From NCBI RefSeq assembly GCF_910591885.1, contig NC_063278.1:8653501-8717500 (forward strand): a DNA stretch of 64,000 bases, read 5' to 3'. The notes beneath the pieces are model-generated. The model ran no database searches. It worked only from the letters and a program-made list of their open reading frames with translations, and was not told the origin of the DNA. Source of the stretch: Bombus terrestris. Lineage: Eukaryota; Arthropoda; Insecta; Hymenoptera; Apidae. A program made the position numbers and the translations under genes. Of the stretch, positions 25,124-36,181 are shown one piece after another. Each line of letters opens with the position of its first letter. Position 1 is the first letter of the stretch.

Positions 25124-28100
25124 ATGTTAAATATTATTCTATGTCGTCGCATGTTACGGGCTGGATATAATGAAAAAAGACTCTGGACCAGATCATTTGT
25201 AACGTGTTCAATTAAATCACGAAGACAAATTTCTTATCGCGAAGAAGTTTTATCTCACATTTTGACACGTACTCTAATATACCCTGCCATTGGAATTAGG
25301 GTAATATTTTTAATTTACATATTCTACCTTCATAAAATATTATAAACGTTAATCAAGGATTTGTAACAATGTTTTTTTGAAATATTGGGTGTTTACTAAT
25401 TCTCCAATTATTATTGTATCAAATTTAAATCATGGAAATAAGTTAAATGTTTATTAATTAATAATAAATAAATAACATATAACATATTAAGTAATGTTAA
25501 TTAAACAGGTATTTATTTCAAAGCATCTCTTTATTGCTTCTGCAGATATAACATTTACATAATGGGTAGAACTTCAAGAAAACGACATCAAAAGAAGAAG
25601 CTAAATAAAGAAATAGCAGAAAATACAGAAGACAGTTTGATGCATCTTAGATCTTGGTTATTAACAAAGAACTGTTCATCAGTTTATGATCTTATTCCAT
25701 TTAACTTTCTTATTACAGGACGAGGATTAAAAACATTAAAAGACATTAAAATTAATGATATATTGATCAAACTACCTTATGAAATCTTAATAACAACATG
25801 TACATTATCTCAAAGCAATGTCAGTATTTTATTTTCAAACACTGAACATTATAGTGCTCAATGTTTATTAGCAGTATTTATTTTGTACGAATCACATTTA
25901 GAAAATGCTTCAAAATGGTATCACTATATCAATAGTTTGCCACGAAATCTAACAAATCCAGATTTTTGTACACAAAAAGAAAAGAATTTGTTACCTACAT
26001 TAATTACAGATTATATGAATGAGTTCCATAAAATACATAATGATTTTCGATTATTAATTAGATCTATGAATAATTTGAAGTTAAATGGAGAATCTCATTG
26101 TCCTCATTGCAACTTACATCTTAAGAAAATAATTACATTTGAAAGATACAAATGGGCATATTATATTGTTAATACAAGAGCTGTATACATAGATGCAGCT
26201 GAAATTGAGAAAGATCAAGATATTACTATTAATATAAAACAACCAAATAATTTAGCTTTAGCACCATTTTTAGACTTATTTAATCATAATATACATACCA
26301 CAACACATGCATCTGTAGTTATAAATAAAAGTGGGAATAAATTTTACCAAATTACTACCTTAAATTCATTCAATTTAGGATCACAAGTTTTTATCAATTA
26401 TGGTGCACATAATAGCGTTAAATTATATGTCCATTATGGCTTTTTTATACCAGATAATCCATTAGATGAAATTTATTTTGATATTTCTGACGTAAAAGTT
26501 TGTTTTGATGTCCCAAAATTTAAATTGGATTTTATTATTTCTAATAATTTACAACAAAACATGGCATTTACAAGAGATGGCTTAAATTATAATGCACTCT
26601 GTACATTATTCATAATGAATACAAAATTACAGAAAGATCATTGGAATACAAAATTATATGGAAATTCATTTATGTCAGAGGAGATAATAGATGCATGTAA
26701 TATAGCAAAACCAATTTTAAATCTGAAAAAAAATGAACTACTAAATCATTTGACTACTATGAAAAAACTGAAATATTATACACAATGTTTTTCAATTGCA
26801 ATAAGTCTTGTAGAAGAATATATTACAATATTAAATGAATCATATAATAGTCTGTGTACATTTCACTAATTTGATGAAAATATATAATTGATGACATAAA
26901 GATATAATTTGTAATATGTATATAGGAGAATGTTTGTTGTAAAAGAGTCATTTAGAAACTAAGCTTATAAACTATATAAATTAATAAACTAATATGTACT
27001 GAGAATTTCTTAATTTTTCCAGAATACATGATTAGATTTCTGTTTCAGGTACCAAATGATTAATTTTGATAGAATTGATTAGTTTGAGTTTTGTATGACT
27101 CATATTCAAATAATTTATACCTTTACACTACTTTAATAAAAACAATAGCATTATTCATTAAATTTTATTTGTTTTTCTATCGTGTGAAATAAGATATATC
27201 TTCATTTATTTATAATTTTGAACAAAATATTTTTGCATTTGATAAATTATTAATAGTATCTAAGGAATCTTTAAAATATTTAATAATATTTTTTATTAAT
27301 GTTCAATACAAGTTTAATTATTTTTATAGTGTTGCAGTGGAAATGTAATTGATCGTACACAGAAAAAGAAATCTATTATAAGTTCTGTTAAATTTCCATT
27401 GGTAATACCTGGATTTACTGGGGGAAAATCAGGACAACAAAAAAGAGATTGTTTTCATCCTGGTGTATCTAGTTTAAGCCATGAATCTATTAATATTCAA
27501 GAAAGGGAGACAGTTAAATCTGCAAATATGATTAGAGCAATGCTTAGATATATTTGGCCAAAAGTAAGTTATCTTACAGACCTAATTAATATTGTAATAA
27601 TATAGCTATATCTATTCATAGGATGATCCAGATATTCGAAGAAGAGTTAAAATAGCCATGGGTTTACTTGTTGGTGCAAAAGCTCTAAATGTTGGCGTTC
27701 CTTTCATTTTTAAATGTGCAATAGATACTCTTAATACCCAACACATGGCAACTACTGGTAATGCCATTTTAAGTCTAGAAACTGGATCAGATACGGTTGC
27801 AACAGTAGCAACATCATTACTTATTGGATGTATGTACAAAAATCATATAAATTATTATTATAAAAAGAATATTTTTTCTGATTTATAAATTGTTGAGAGT
27901 AGATATTTTCTATTAATATTATTATATTGAAAAACAGATGGAGTAGCACGTGCTGGTGCAGCTGGATTTAGTGAATTGAGAAATGCAGTATTTGCAAAAG
28001 TTGCTCATCATTCTATTCGAAAAATAGCTAAAAATGTATTTTTGCATTTACATAATTTAGACATGGCTTTTCATTTAGGTAGACAAACTGGAGCATTATC

Positions 28101-30828
28101 TAAAGTAAGATAATTTTATTGTTCCTATTTTTATTATTTGAAATAATCATTTATTCAATACAAATTGTTGTAGACAATAGATAGAGGGAGTCGTGGTATA
28201 AATTTTGTATTAAATGCTATGGTATTTAATATTATTCCTACTGTTTTTGAATTATCATTAGTTAGTACAGTCTTATATTTAAAATGTGGAGCAGAATATG
28301 CAAGTATTGCTCTTAGTTGTGTTGGAATTTATGCATTATTCACATTGGCTATTACTCAATGGCGAACGAAATTTAGAATTTTTATGAATCAAGCAGAAAA
28401 TGAAGCAAGTAATAAAGCAATAGATTCACTTATCAATTATGAAACAGTAAAGGTATATTTTGTACTTTATTCATTTTTACAATTGAATGGGCTGTTGTAA
28501 TAAGGAGGCAGCTCCACTTTAACATAATTTAAACAAATCAACAAAAATCAAGTACTGTTTCAAACATGTTATAAATTTATGGTCAATCTATATACATGTT
28601 AATGTACTTTTACACTAAATATAAAATCTATACATTTCTTATTGTTCAATAAATATAATTTTCAATATTGGAGCTACTTTCCTTTTGTGCCAAAAGTAGA
28701 AGCAAAATGGTAAATTACTAAAAGAATTAAAGAGATTTAAAAAGAGATTATATTTTATTATAATCAGGACTATAATGATTAATGCATTTAAAAAGAATGA
28801 TATTCGAAGTATATGTAGAATCATCTTCAAGTAACTTATCCTCTCAGAAGCCTATCGTCAGAATTGTCTGAAGTTTTTTGGTTTTGTTATAGAACCATAT
28901 CTTATTTTCTACAACATACTTCTTTGCAAGTTCTAACAGGCCTTTATATTTTGAAACTTTTAATGGTAAGAAGTTTTTATACATTGATTGAAGATTATTC
29001 ATTGTTATAAATGTTTGCTTTTTGATATTGAACATTTTTACTTGTTCAAATTTATTCTTAATGTATTTAGCTAGAGCTAATATGCCTCTTTACTTAGAGC
29101 TAATTCCTTTTTCCTTACTAAGTCTAAGATCACATTTTTTTTTAATGAAACGAAATGAAAAAAGTAGAGCTGCCTCCTTTTTGCTCCAAATCTTTCAATT
29201 ACGATATTTATATTTCCATAAAATTCTAGTATTTGTACTGTATAAATAATTTATTTTTATATGTTTTATGCTAGTATTTTAATAACGAAAAATTTGAAGC
29301 TGAAAGATATGACGAATCGTTAAAGAAATATGAAATTGCATCACTTAAAACAAGTACAAGTCTAGCAATGCTAAATTTTGGACAAAACGCTATATTTAGC
29401 GCTGCACTTAGTTTAATAATGGTACTAGCATCCAATAATATTATAGAGGGTAATTTTTTAATGTTTACAATGTATATAACATAAAGTGTAAATTTTGATG
29501 TGATATTTAATAATATTTGATAATAATAACGAATCAAATGTAGGTACCATGACAGTAGGAGACTTAGTAATGGTTAATGGTCTTTTATTCCAACTATCAG
29601 TTCCCTTAGGATTTTTGGGTTCAGTATATCGTGAAGTTAGACAAGCTCTCATCGATATGCAAACTATGTTTACTTTGATGGCAATGAATACTGCTATTAA
29701 GGTACTTATACATACTTTCTAAGATTTATTGATTATAAATAATTAATACAGTTTATGATATAATACCAGTCGAAAGAGAATGCAACACACTTTCATATAA
29801 CTTCAAAGAATTCCGATATTGAATTTAAGAACATTAGCTTTCACTATGTTGAAGGCAAGCCTATTTTTAAAGATATTAATTTTACTATTCCAAGTGGTAA
29901 AAAGATAGCTATTATTGGAGGTTCTGGTTGTGGGTAAGTTTTAAATATAATATACATAATTTTTATAAAAGTAAAGTATTGATTAATAATATATGCTTTT
30001 TAGTAAAACAACATTAGTAAGATTGTTATACCGATTTTTTGAACCACAATCTGGAGCTGTTTTTATAAATGGACATAATATTCGAGATATTGATTTAGAT
30101 ATCTTAAGAAAATCAATAGCAATTGTTCCTCAGGTAATTTTATCATTTATTATCAATTTAAATCATAAATTTTAATTAAAAAAGATTTAGTAATATACAT
30201 ATAATTAAAATATTAAAATCAACAAATTATTCTAGGACACTGTTCTCTTTCATGAAAGTATCTTTTACAACCTTCATTATGGTAATTTATCTAAAAGTAA
30301 GGAGGATGTTTTTGAAGCTGCCAAAATGGCAAATTTACATGATTCCATTCTTAAATGGCCAAAAGGATATGATACACCTGTTGGAGAACGTGGTTTAAAG
30401 TTAAGTGGTGGTGAAAAGCAACGAGTAGCAATTGCTAGAGCAATTTTAAAAAATAGCCCAATATTAATTTTTGATGAAGCCACATCATCTCTAGATTCTA
30501 TTACAGAACATGTAAGTACCTATTATATGTTAAATGTTATTACTATAAATATTTAACTCTGATAACATACTTTCAGAATATTCTTGAAGCATTACGTAGA
30601 GCAACCGTCGGCCGGACTTCCATTGTTATAGCCCATCGATTATCTACTGTTATGGATTCAGATGAAATTTTTGTATTAGATAATGGTAGTTTGATTGAAA
30701 GAGGAACACATGACTCTTTATTAGCTGTGCCAAATTCTTTATATTGCAAATTGTGGGAAACACAACACATAGGAATGCTCAAATCTAGTCAAGAAAAAGA
30801 TAATAACTGTAGAACTCCAGGAGTTTGA
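25124..30828 (+). CDS. ABCB7: Mitochondrial ABC transporter ABCB7 (Atm1 type)
   Basis: Inner-membrane half-transporter exporting a glutathione/sulphur compound needed for cytosolic iron-sulphur proteins. Eleven exons: 25124-25300, 27330-27563, 27622-27829, 27938-28104, 28174-28452, 29275-29449, 29544-29701, 29770-29933, 30004-30133, 30236-30511, 30577-30828; phases fit, 739 residues. Seen: an Arg-rich N-terminus fitting a mitochondrial presequence; KSANMIRAMLRYIWPK; a membrane domain with RAGAAGFSELRNAVF, SIRRKIAKNVFLHLHNL-type and NYETVKYFNNE motifs; an ATPase domain with Walker A GGSGCGKTT, Q-loop VPQ, signature LSGGEKQR, Walker B ILIFDEATSSLD and H-loop AHRLST. The C-terminus ends RTPGV and lacks the cysteine-rich tail of human ABCB7. 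The 2-kb first intron contains SETD4; intron 5 holds an insertion. Exon 1 assignment rests on phase and presequence character rather than conservation. Confidence 0.93.
25562..26869 (+). CDS. SETD4: SETD4 lysine methyltransferase, intronless and nested in ABCB7 intron 1
   Basis: SET-domain protein methyltransferase of the RuBisCO-LSMT-like class; SETD4 has been linked to histone and other lysine substrates and to cell quiescence. A single ORF of 435 residues. Seen: a basic N-terminus GRTSRKRHQKKK as in vertebrate SETD4; the SET N-part with GRGLKTLKDI; a split insert; WAYYIVNTRAVY, the substrate/SAM-binding NTR segment; LAPFLDLFNHN, the conserved NH motif; VFINYGAHNSVKLYVHYGF, the catalytic Tyr region; and a C-terminal Rubis-subs-bind-like helical part. 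It is on the same strand as ABCB7. A pyrimidine-rich tract and CAG end 15 bp before its ATG, so a spliced 5' leader, possibly starting from the ABCB7 promoter, is plausible. Confidence 0.92.
   Translation: MGRTSRKRHQKKKLNKEIAENTEDSLMHLRSWLLTKNCSSVYDLIPFNFLITGRGLKTLKDIKINDILIKLPYEILITTCTLSQSNVSILFSNTEHYSAQCLLAVFILYESHLENASKWYHYINSLPRNLTNPDFCTQKEKNLLPTLITDYMNEFHKIHNDFRLLIRSMNNLKLNGESHCPHCNLHLKKIITFERYKWAYYIVNTRAVYIDAAEIEKDQDITINIKQPNNLALAPFLDLFNHNIHTTTHASVVINKSGNKFYQITTLNSFNLGSQVFINYGAHNSVKLYVHYGFFIPDNPLDEIYFDISDVKVCFDVPKFKLDFIISNNLQQNMAFTRDGLNYNALCTLFIMNTKLQKDHWNTKLYGNSFMSEEIIDACNIAKPILNLKKNELLNHLTTMKKLKYYTQCFSIAISLVEEYITILNESYNSLCTFH
26870..27329 (+). other. Remaining part of ABCB7 intron 1 after SETD4
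   Basis: 460 bp of AT-rich sequence containing the presumed SETD4 3' untranslated region and the ABCB7 exon 2 acceptor TTTTTATAG at 27321-27329. No further coding sequence is seen. Confidence 0.6.
28502..29179. mobile_element. Probable degenerate DNA-transposon remnant with terminal inverted repeats in ABCB7 intron 5
   Basis: AAGGAGGCAGCTCCACTTT at 28502-28520 is repeated in inverted orientation at 29161-29179 with one mismatch in 19. The 822-bp host intron contrasts with its 58-108 bp neighbours, as expected for an insertion. Between the ends, the minus strand holds an ORF (29035-28844) rich in Lys/Leu that appears frameshifted after it and has no intact domain. No clear target-site duplication is visible, so the family and exact borders are uncertain. 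Confidence 0.55.
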
Positions 30829-31655
30829 AACAGAAATTGTATAATGCACAGGTAATAATGTCATACAGTCTTGAACTTGAAATTAACCATTTGAACGTAC
30901 TGAAAAATCTATATATATCTCAACAATAGATTCTTATTTCTATAATTTTTTCTGTTTATCGTAATCTAACAAAATGGGCCAAAAATATTTCCAAAAAGTC
31001 GATTTGATTCTAATTAAACATTTCCCAGTTTTAATACAAAATTAATATTACGTAAGATTAAATATTTATTATTTAATGTATTATTGTATATTGTAAATGC
31101 AACTAGCAATAGTAAATTAGGCAAATTACCTGTAATAATAAAAATTTGTAACATAATAATATACATGTGCATTATATATAATATTTTTAATTTGTTACAC
31201 AATTAGAAGTCTGTGATTAAATTTCTAAAGTATAATTATTATCACAATTAATGTTTGAAAAGTATAGTCAATAGAACGAAAATAAAAAGATGAGTAAAAA
31301 TTTATTATTATTACTATTCCTCTTTATTCTATGTATATATAGATTTATCACAAAATAGTAATATACGATATATAAATATCTTTAAATAAAATCGAAATAT
31401 TTCATTCCTTATATATATACATGCATTTGTCATTTACAAAAATATGTTTTTAAGTATTTTCATTTGAACAGATTTCTTTAAATACATATAACTCTAAACA
31501 ACATTGATTAGAGAAATGTTGTGCATTGGTTACCTTGGAAACCGGTTAAAAACAACTATGGATGCTGATTAGTCTTGAATAAGTTTGGATAATGATATAA
31601 TAATTTGTTCTTATAAAAACTATGCTAGTTGTGATGTAGAATTTGCAAATAAAAC
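30829..31655. other. Intergenic region between ABCB7 and LCA5
   Basis: ABCB7 3' untranslated sequence, then the LCA5 promoter with the X-box at 31529-31542. The minus-strand 62-codon ORF at 31014-31202 is AT-driven. No other gene seen. Confidence 0.6.
31529..31542 (+). promoter_or_regulatory. X-box (RFX binding site) upstream of LCA5
   Basis: GTTACCTTGGAAAC fits the imperfect inverted repeat of ciliary X-boxes (GTYNCC-NN-RGNAAC). It lies 113 bp before the LCA5 start codon, the usual distance for RFX-controlled ciliary genes. Confidence 0.8.
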
Positions 31656-34600
31656 ATGCAAACTGAAGTTCCTCCGTTGCCTGTAGTACACTTCAATGCC
31701 CATAAGAATCTCAATAGGTAATCATAGTAGTGCCAAGCATTTTATAAATATTTTGATGTATATTTGTGATGTAAATTGAGAACTGAATACTTTATATTAT
31801 CATGATGATGTGTCTGTAACAAACATTTTAGTATATATGTATATTGTTTTACAATTTAATTTTTTTTTATTTAATTTTTTCACATATAATATATTTGTGT
31901 TATTTACATATTTATTATATATTTAAATTGTATTTTCTACTATAAATCTTGAGAAATCTTTTGTATAATTTACAGAAGACAAAATTCTAACTTAGCAAGA
32001 TCATCAGTGGAAACAAAAATTAATTCATCTCACAAAAATATAGCATATCTCTCCTCTAAGAAAAAAATCCTACATCCTTTACTTGGTTCGTATTAAAATT
32101 TCAATAAGAATTAATACATTAATTCATAAAACATTAATTAATAGGTACTTTATTCTACTATTAAAGGATTTATAATATTTTATTTTTAATATTTAAATTA
32201 ATGAAGTAATTATCAATGTCTCTTAAACATACGTGATTCCTGGATGTTTAAAACAATCTTTTAACATTAATATTTAATATACAGTACGACCATATCAAAG
32301 TAATGTTCAACAATGTCCTTCTTTGGAACAATCAAAACCTAATAAGAGTAGCATTGAACAAAGAGTTCTGTCTGCAAAAATGTTACGTATTAAAGAGCTA
32401 CAAAATCAGTTGGCGGATGCACACTATCGATTAAATGTAATGATTTCAAATTGTATCACATAAATTTACATATTTCTAAAATTCATGTATATATTACAAG
32501 TATATATTAATTACAGGCATATTGAATATAATTATATATTTATATATAATATAATTATATATTTCCACAGGAATTAGCAACTGAAAACAAATTATTACGA
32601 GCATTGCAGAAAAGACAAGATTCTGCATTAAAACGTTATGAAGGAACAAATGCTGAACTTCCGCGGATTATTAATTCACATCATGAGGAATTGAGAGTAC
32701 TTCAGATTAAATATAAAAAATTAAAAACTTTACAAAAAGAAACATGTAATTTATTAAAGGAAAAAGAAAATGAGCTTCAACAGTTACAGGTAGATATTAA
32801 TATATATAACGTTTTCAAACAAAAAATGAAAATATCAATAGTTATATATTATCTCTTAGTCGCAAAATAAGCATCTATTACAACTTAGTAAGGATCGTAA
32901 TTTGGGAGAGAGAGAAAAGTTACAAATAGAAGTTTCTGATTTAAATCATAGAATACAACAACAACAAGATACCATAAAGGTAATCTCATATTTGTAACTG
33001 ATTTCTTACATAATATTTATACATTTAATTATTTTATTAGACACTACATAAAAAACTAACTCTTGAAACTAAAAGTTTAAAACAACAATTGCATCTAGAA
33101 ATTTCTAAGCGTAGAGAAACACAAAAACATTTAGATGAAACAACAGAAAAATTAAGATCTTTAGAAAATTTACTAGATAATAGAGAACGAAGATTATATT
33201 ATAGTGGACAATTATTGTTTCCTGATAAGAATCGACGTTTTGGCACACAGTCTCTCACAAACCTAAGAGATATTAGGTATGTGGAAAATATAATACTAAA
33301 CTAATCATTTCTTCATATTCGGTGATTTCTTCTAGCTCATCAAATCCATTAAAGATACCAAGTAAAAACAAAAAATGGCAAACAGATATCCAAAAAGACA
33401 GTTTGGTAAAAATAAATTTTATTGTATAATTGTGTATACTATTTATATCTTCTGAAAATAGATATTATGTTCATCTCATATTGATAACTTTCAGCCCATG
33501 CTTCATACATCTGAATTAAATGAAAAGAACATCAAAACAGAGGAAAGGATAATTTCAAACCAAACTTTAGACTGTATAAAATCTGAAACAATGACAAATT
33601 TGGAACAAGTACGAAGATATCGTCTTCAAAAATCGCCATATAAAAGTACATTGAATAATTCAGAAGAAAAATCCAGGGAAGTAGATTTCTCTATAAACGA
33701 AAATTCAGAGTTTTCAATAGGTTTAGAAAAATCAGAACAATTAGGAAAACAACATAAAGAGGAGGAGAAATATCAAATAAGCGCAGTTAAATTTAGGAAA
33801 ATATATAACAACCGAAAATGTCAAAATTTTATCAGTTCATCTGGAGGTAGTGAAAGCGAAAATGAAAATGAACATGAAAATGATACAAATAATTATACGA
33901 ATGCAACTAATAATTCTAAGCAACTGCATGCAAGGTTTGTATGATTTGTATTTATTTTTATTTAAAATAATTATTTAATTGTAACATATTTTATTATCTT
34001 TCAGATTAATTAGCAGTGCAGATGAAACTTCAGATTCAAAAGATTCTGATTGTAAATATAGAAATAAATTGAGGGTTTTAGTAAAAGAAAGAAAAAATTC
34101 CTATGTAAGTGATTCAGAAATAGAATCTGAAATAAGAAAACAATCAATTGAACATTACTTGACAGTGAATCATCAAAATGATACACTCAAATTAATTTCA
34201 TCTGTTTATGACAATCAAGCTCATAATGACTCTGATAAAGAAACAGAAAAATTTACATCTTCAAAAAATATATTAAATGAATCACAGAATGTTTATCAAT
34301 CTTTAATTGATGAAATGCATATACAAACTAAAAATGTAGGAAATGAAAACATATATGCTGAATATGATATACACACAGAATATAGAAACTCGGGAAATAT
34401 AGAAAACTATATGTTTGGACAAGCTCCATCTAAAATACAAGAATTTAATAATGTAAGTATGAAAAAAGATGATTTTAAAAATGAATCATCATTACAAACA
34501 TATTCTAAAAATGAACATGATGTATCATTCGAAACTAATATAGAGCCAGTAGATATTGAATCAAAAATATCACACACAAATGAAACTCTTTTTAATGGTA

Positions 34601-35115
34601 CACAAAAAAGATCCTCTACACAAGATTTATTAAATTCTTCACAGAATTTAAATAAAGCAACAATAAACAAAGTAGATACAACAGAAGTAGGAATATTAAG
34701 TGAAAATATGCTGCTACAGAACTATAGTTTAGAAACAAAAAATAAATTAAATAAGAATGAGTTTCAAAATGTTGATATGATTTCACACAATGTACAATCT
34801 CATGATAATGATTCAGTTCATGATACATTAACTGATGTTAGTACTATGTCTGAAAGCAATATAAAAACAAAAATGACAGATTATAACAAAGAAAAGTTAT
34901 TAGCATCAATGAAAGCTATTGATAATAATGAAAACATTGAATTTCTAAACCAAGATTATGAAAAACATAATATAACAAGAAGAAAGCAAATCATAGAAAA
35001 TGTGTTCCCTGATTTACCATCTCACATGAAGAAAAAGCAAGAAATTATTAAAGATATATTTGATACTGATGTAATTAAAAATGAATCAACAGATAGTTGT
35101 AATAAATTACACTGA
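31656..35115 (+). CDS. LCA5: Lebercilin (LCA5) homologue
   Basis: Ciliary coiled-coil protein linked to intraflagellar transport; human LCA5 mutations cause Leber congenital amaurosis. Nine exons: 31656-31717, 31976-32085, 32285-32436, 32571-32789, 32860-32979, 33041-33276, 33336-33405, 33495-33934, 34005-35115; 839 residues. Seen: the lebercilin domain at about residues 75-270, beginning RVLSAKMLRIKELQNQL and continuing with LATENKLLRALQKRQDSAL, YEGTNAELPRIINSHHEE and LENLLDNRERRLYYSGQLL, all coiled coil; then a long Asn/Ser/Glu-rich, probably disordered tail of over 500 residues. The exon 2 donor (G|GTTCGT) is weak and was selected by phase. Exon 5 could begin at 32872 rather than 32860. 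The X-box upstream supports ciliary expression, which in insects is largely confined to sensory neurons and sperm. Confidence 0.9.
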
Positions 35116-36181
35116 AATATAAATGAAAAAAAAAGAAATACTAAAATATCTACAAGGTTAAAACATAGACTATATAAATAATTATAATATGTGTGTAACT
35201 ATATTTTTTTTATAATACAAATATTACTATATATACATGTACATCTCTATTTTGAGAGGTTAGGAACTTCTTATTTAATGTAATAAATTATTTAAGGATA
35301 TGCTATTAAAAGCTTTATACATTTTTTGCCCTAATTTTAGTTCTTTAATAAATATCTATTATATTAATAATTTAAGTGTTTATAAATTATTAGATTTATT
35401 TTATGGTTGTCAATATCAATATATGCAGAGTGTACGTATATGTGTATTATGTAATTAATGTTACATTAATTATATTTATATTTGTATATTTGTTGGTAAT
35501 AAAGAAACAATAACATCTAATAAACAAGGTATTCTAAAATGCATTAAATTACATATATTAATGTATAAACTTGAAAATATAACTATATCAATGCGTATGT
35601 ATATATTCTTTAAATTACTCATAATTCTCTACAAATTTTGAGTTTTTTATGACAATTAAAAAGATAGTTCAATTAGTCACAATGGTGACATTATGTAGAT
35701 ATAATATAATATCACTTATTTGAATAAAGAAACTGATATGGATAATATTTTATTCAAAAAGATATGGTTAACAATAATATATATTAAAAACATGATTATT
35801 AAAAATAAAAGAATACTCATATTTAATATTTAGACTATATTTAATTTTAACATTACATTCAATATTACCTGTAATATTGTAATATGTACTTAATTATAAA
35901 TGATAACAAAATAGAAATTTTTTATTTGTAAATTGCACAATCTGTTACCCAAATAAAGAACCATCTTCGGAGATGTAACATTTTCGGATATATAAAAATA
36001 AACTACAAATTTTTATATCAAGTTTTACATGCGTATACAGATCTTTGTTTCAGAGATTGGCAATACTGAACTCAGGACTCAGGATTGACAAGAAAGAAAG
36101 CAAACAAGGAAGCAACAAAAAGGAACCTGTTGTGCACAGAAGGCAGTGGAATGAAGATACGCCGCGAATACAAATTCCATA
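35116..36181. other. Intergenic region between LCA5 and the C2H2 gene
   Basis: No coding sequence seen apart from the LCA5 3' flank. A less AT-rich stretch from about 36050 leads into the first exon of the zinc-finger gene and is a candidate 5' leader. Confidence 0.6.

Noticed and set aside
27612..27839. Minus-strand 75-codon ORF opposite ABCB7 exon 3
   Set aside because: Shadow of a conserved coding exon.
28639..28830. Minus-strand hydrophobic ORF in ABCB7 intron 5
   Set aside because: Lies inside the presumed mobile-element remnant, and is AT-driven with no domain.
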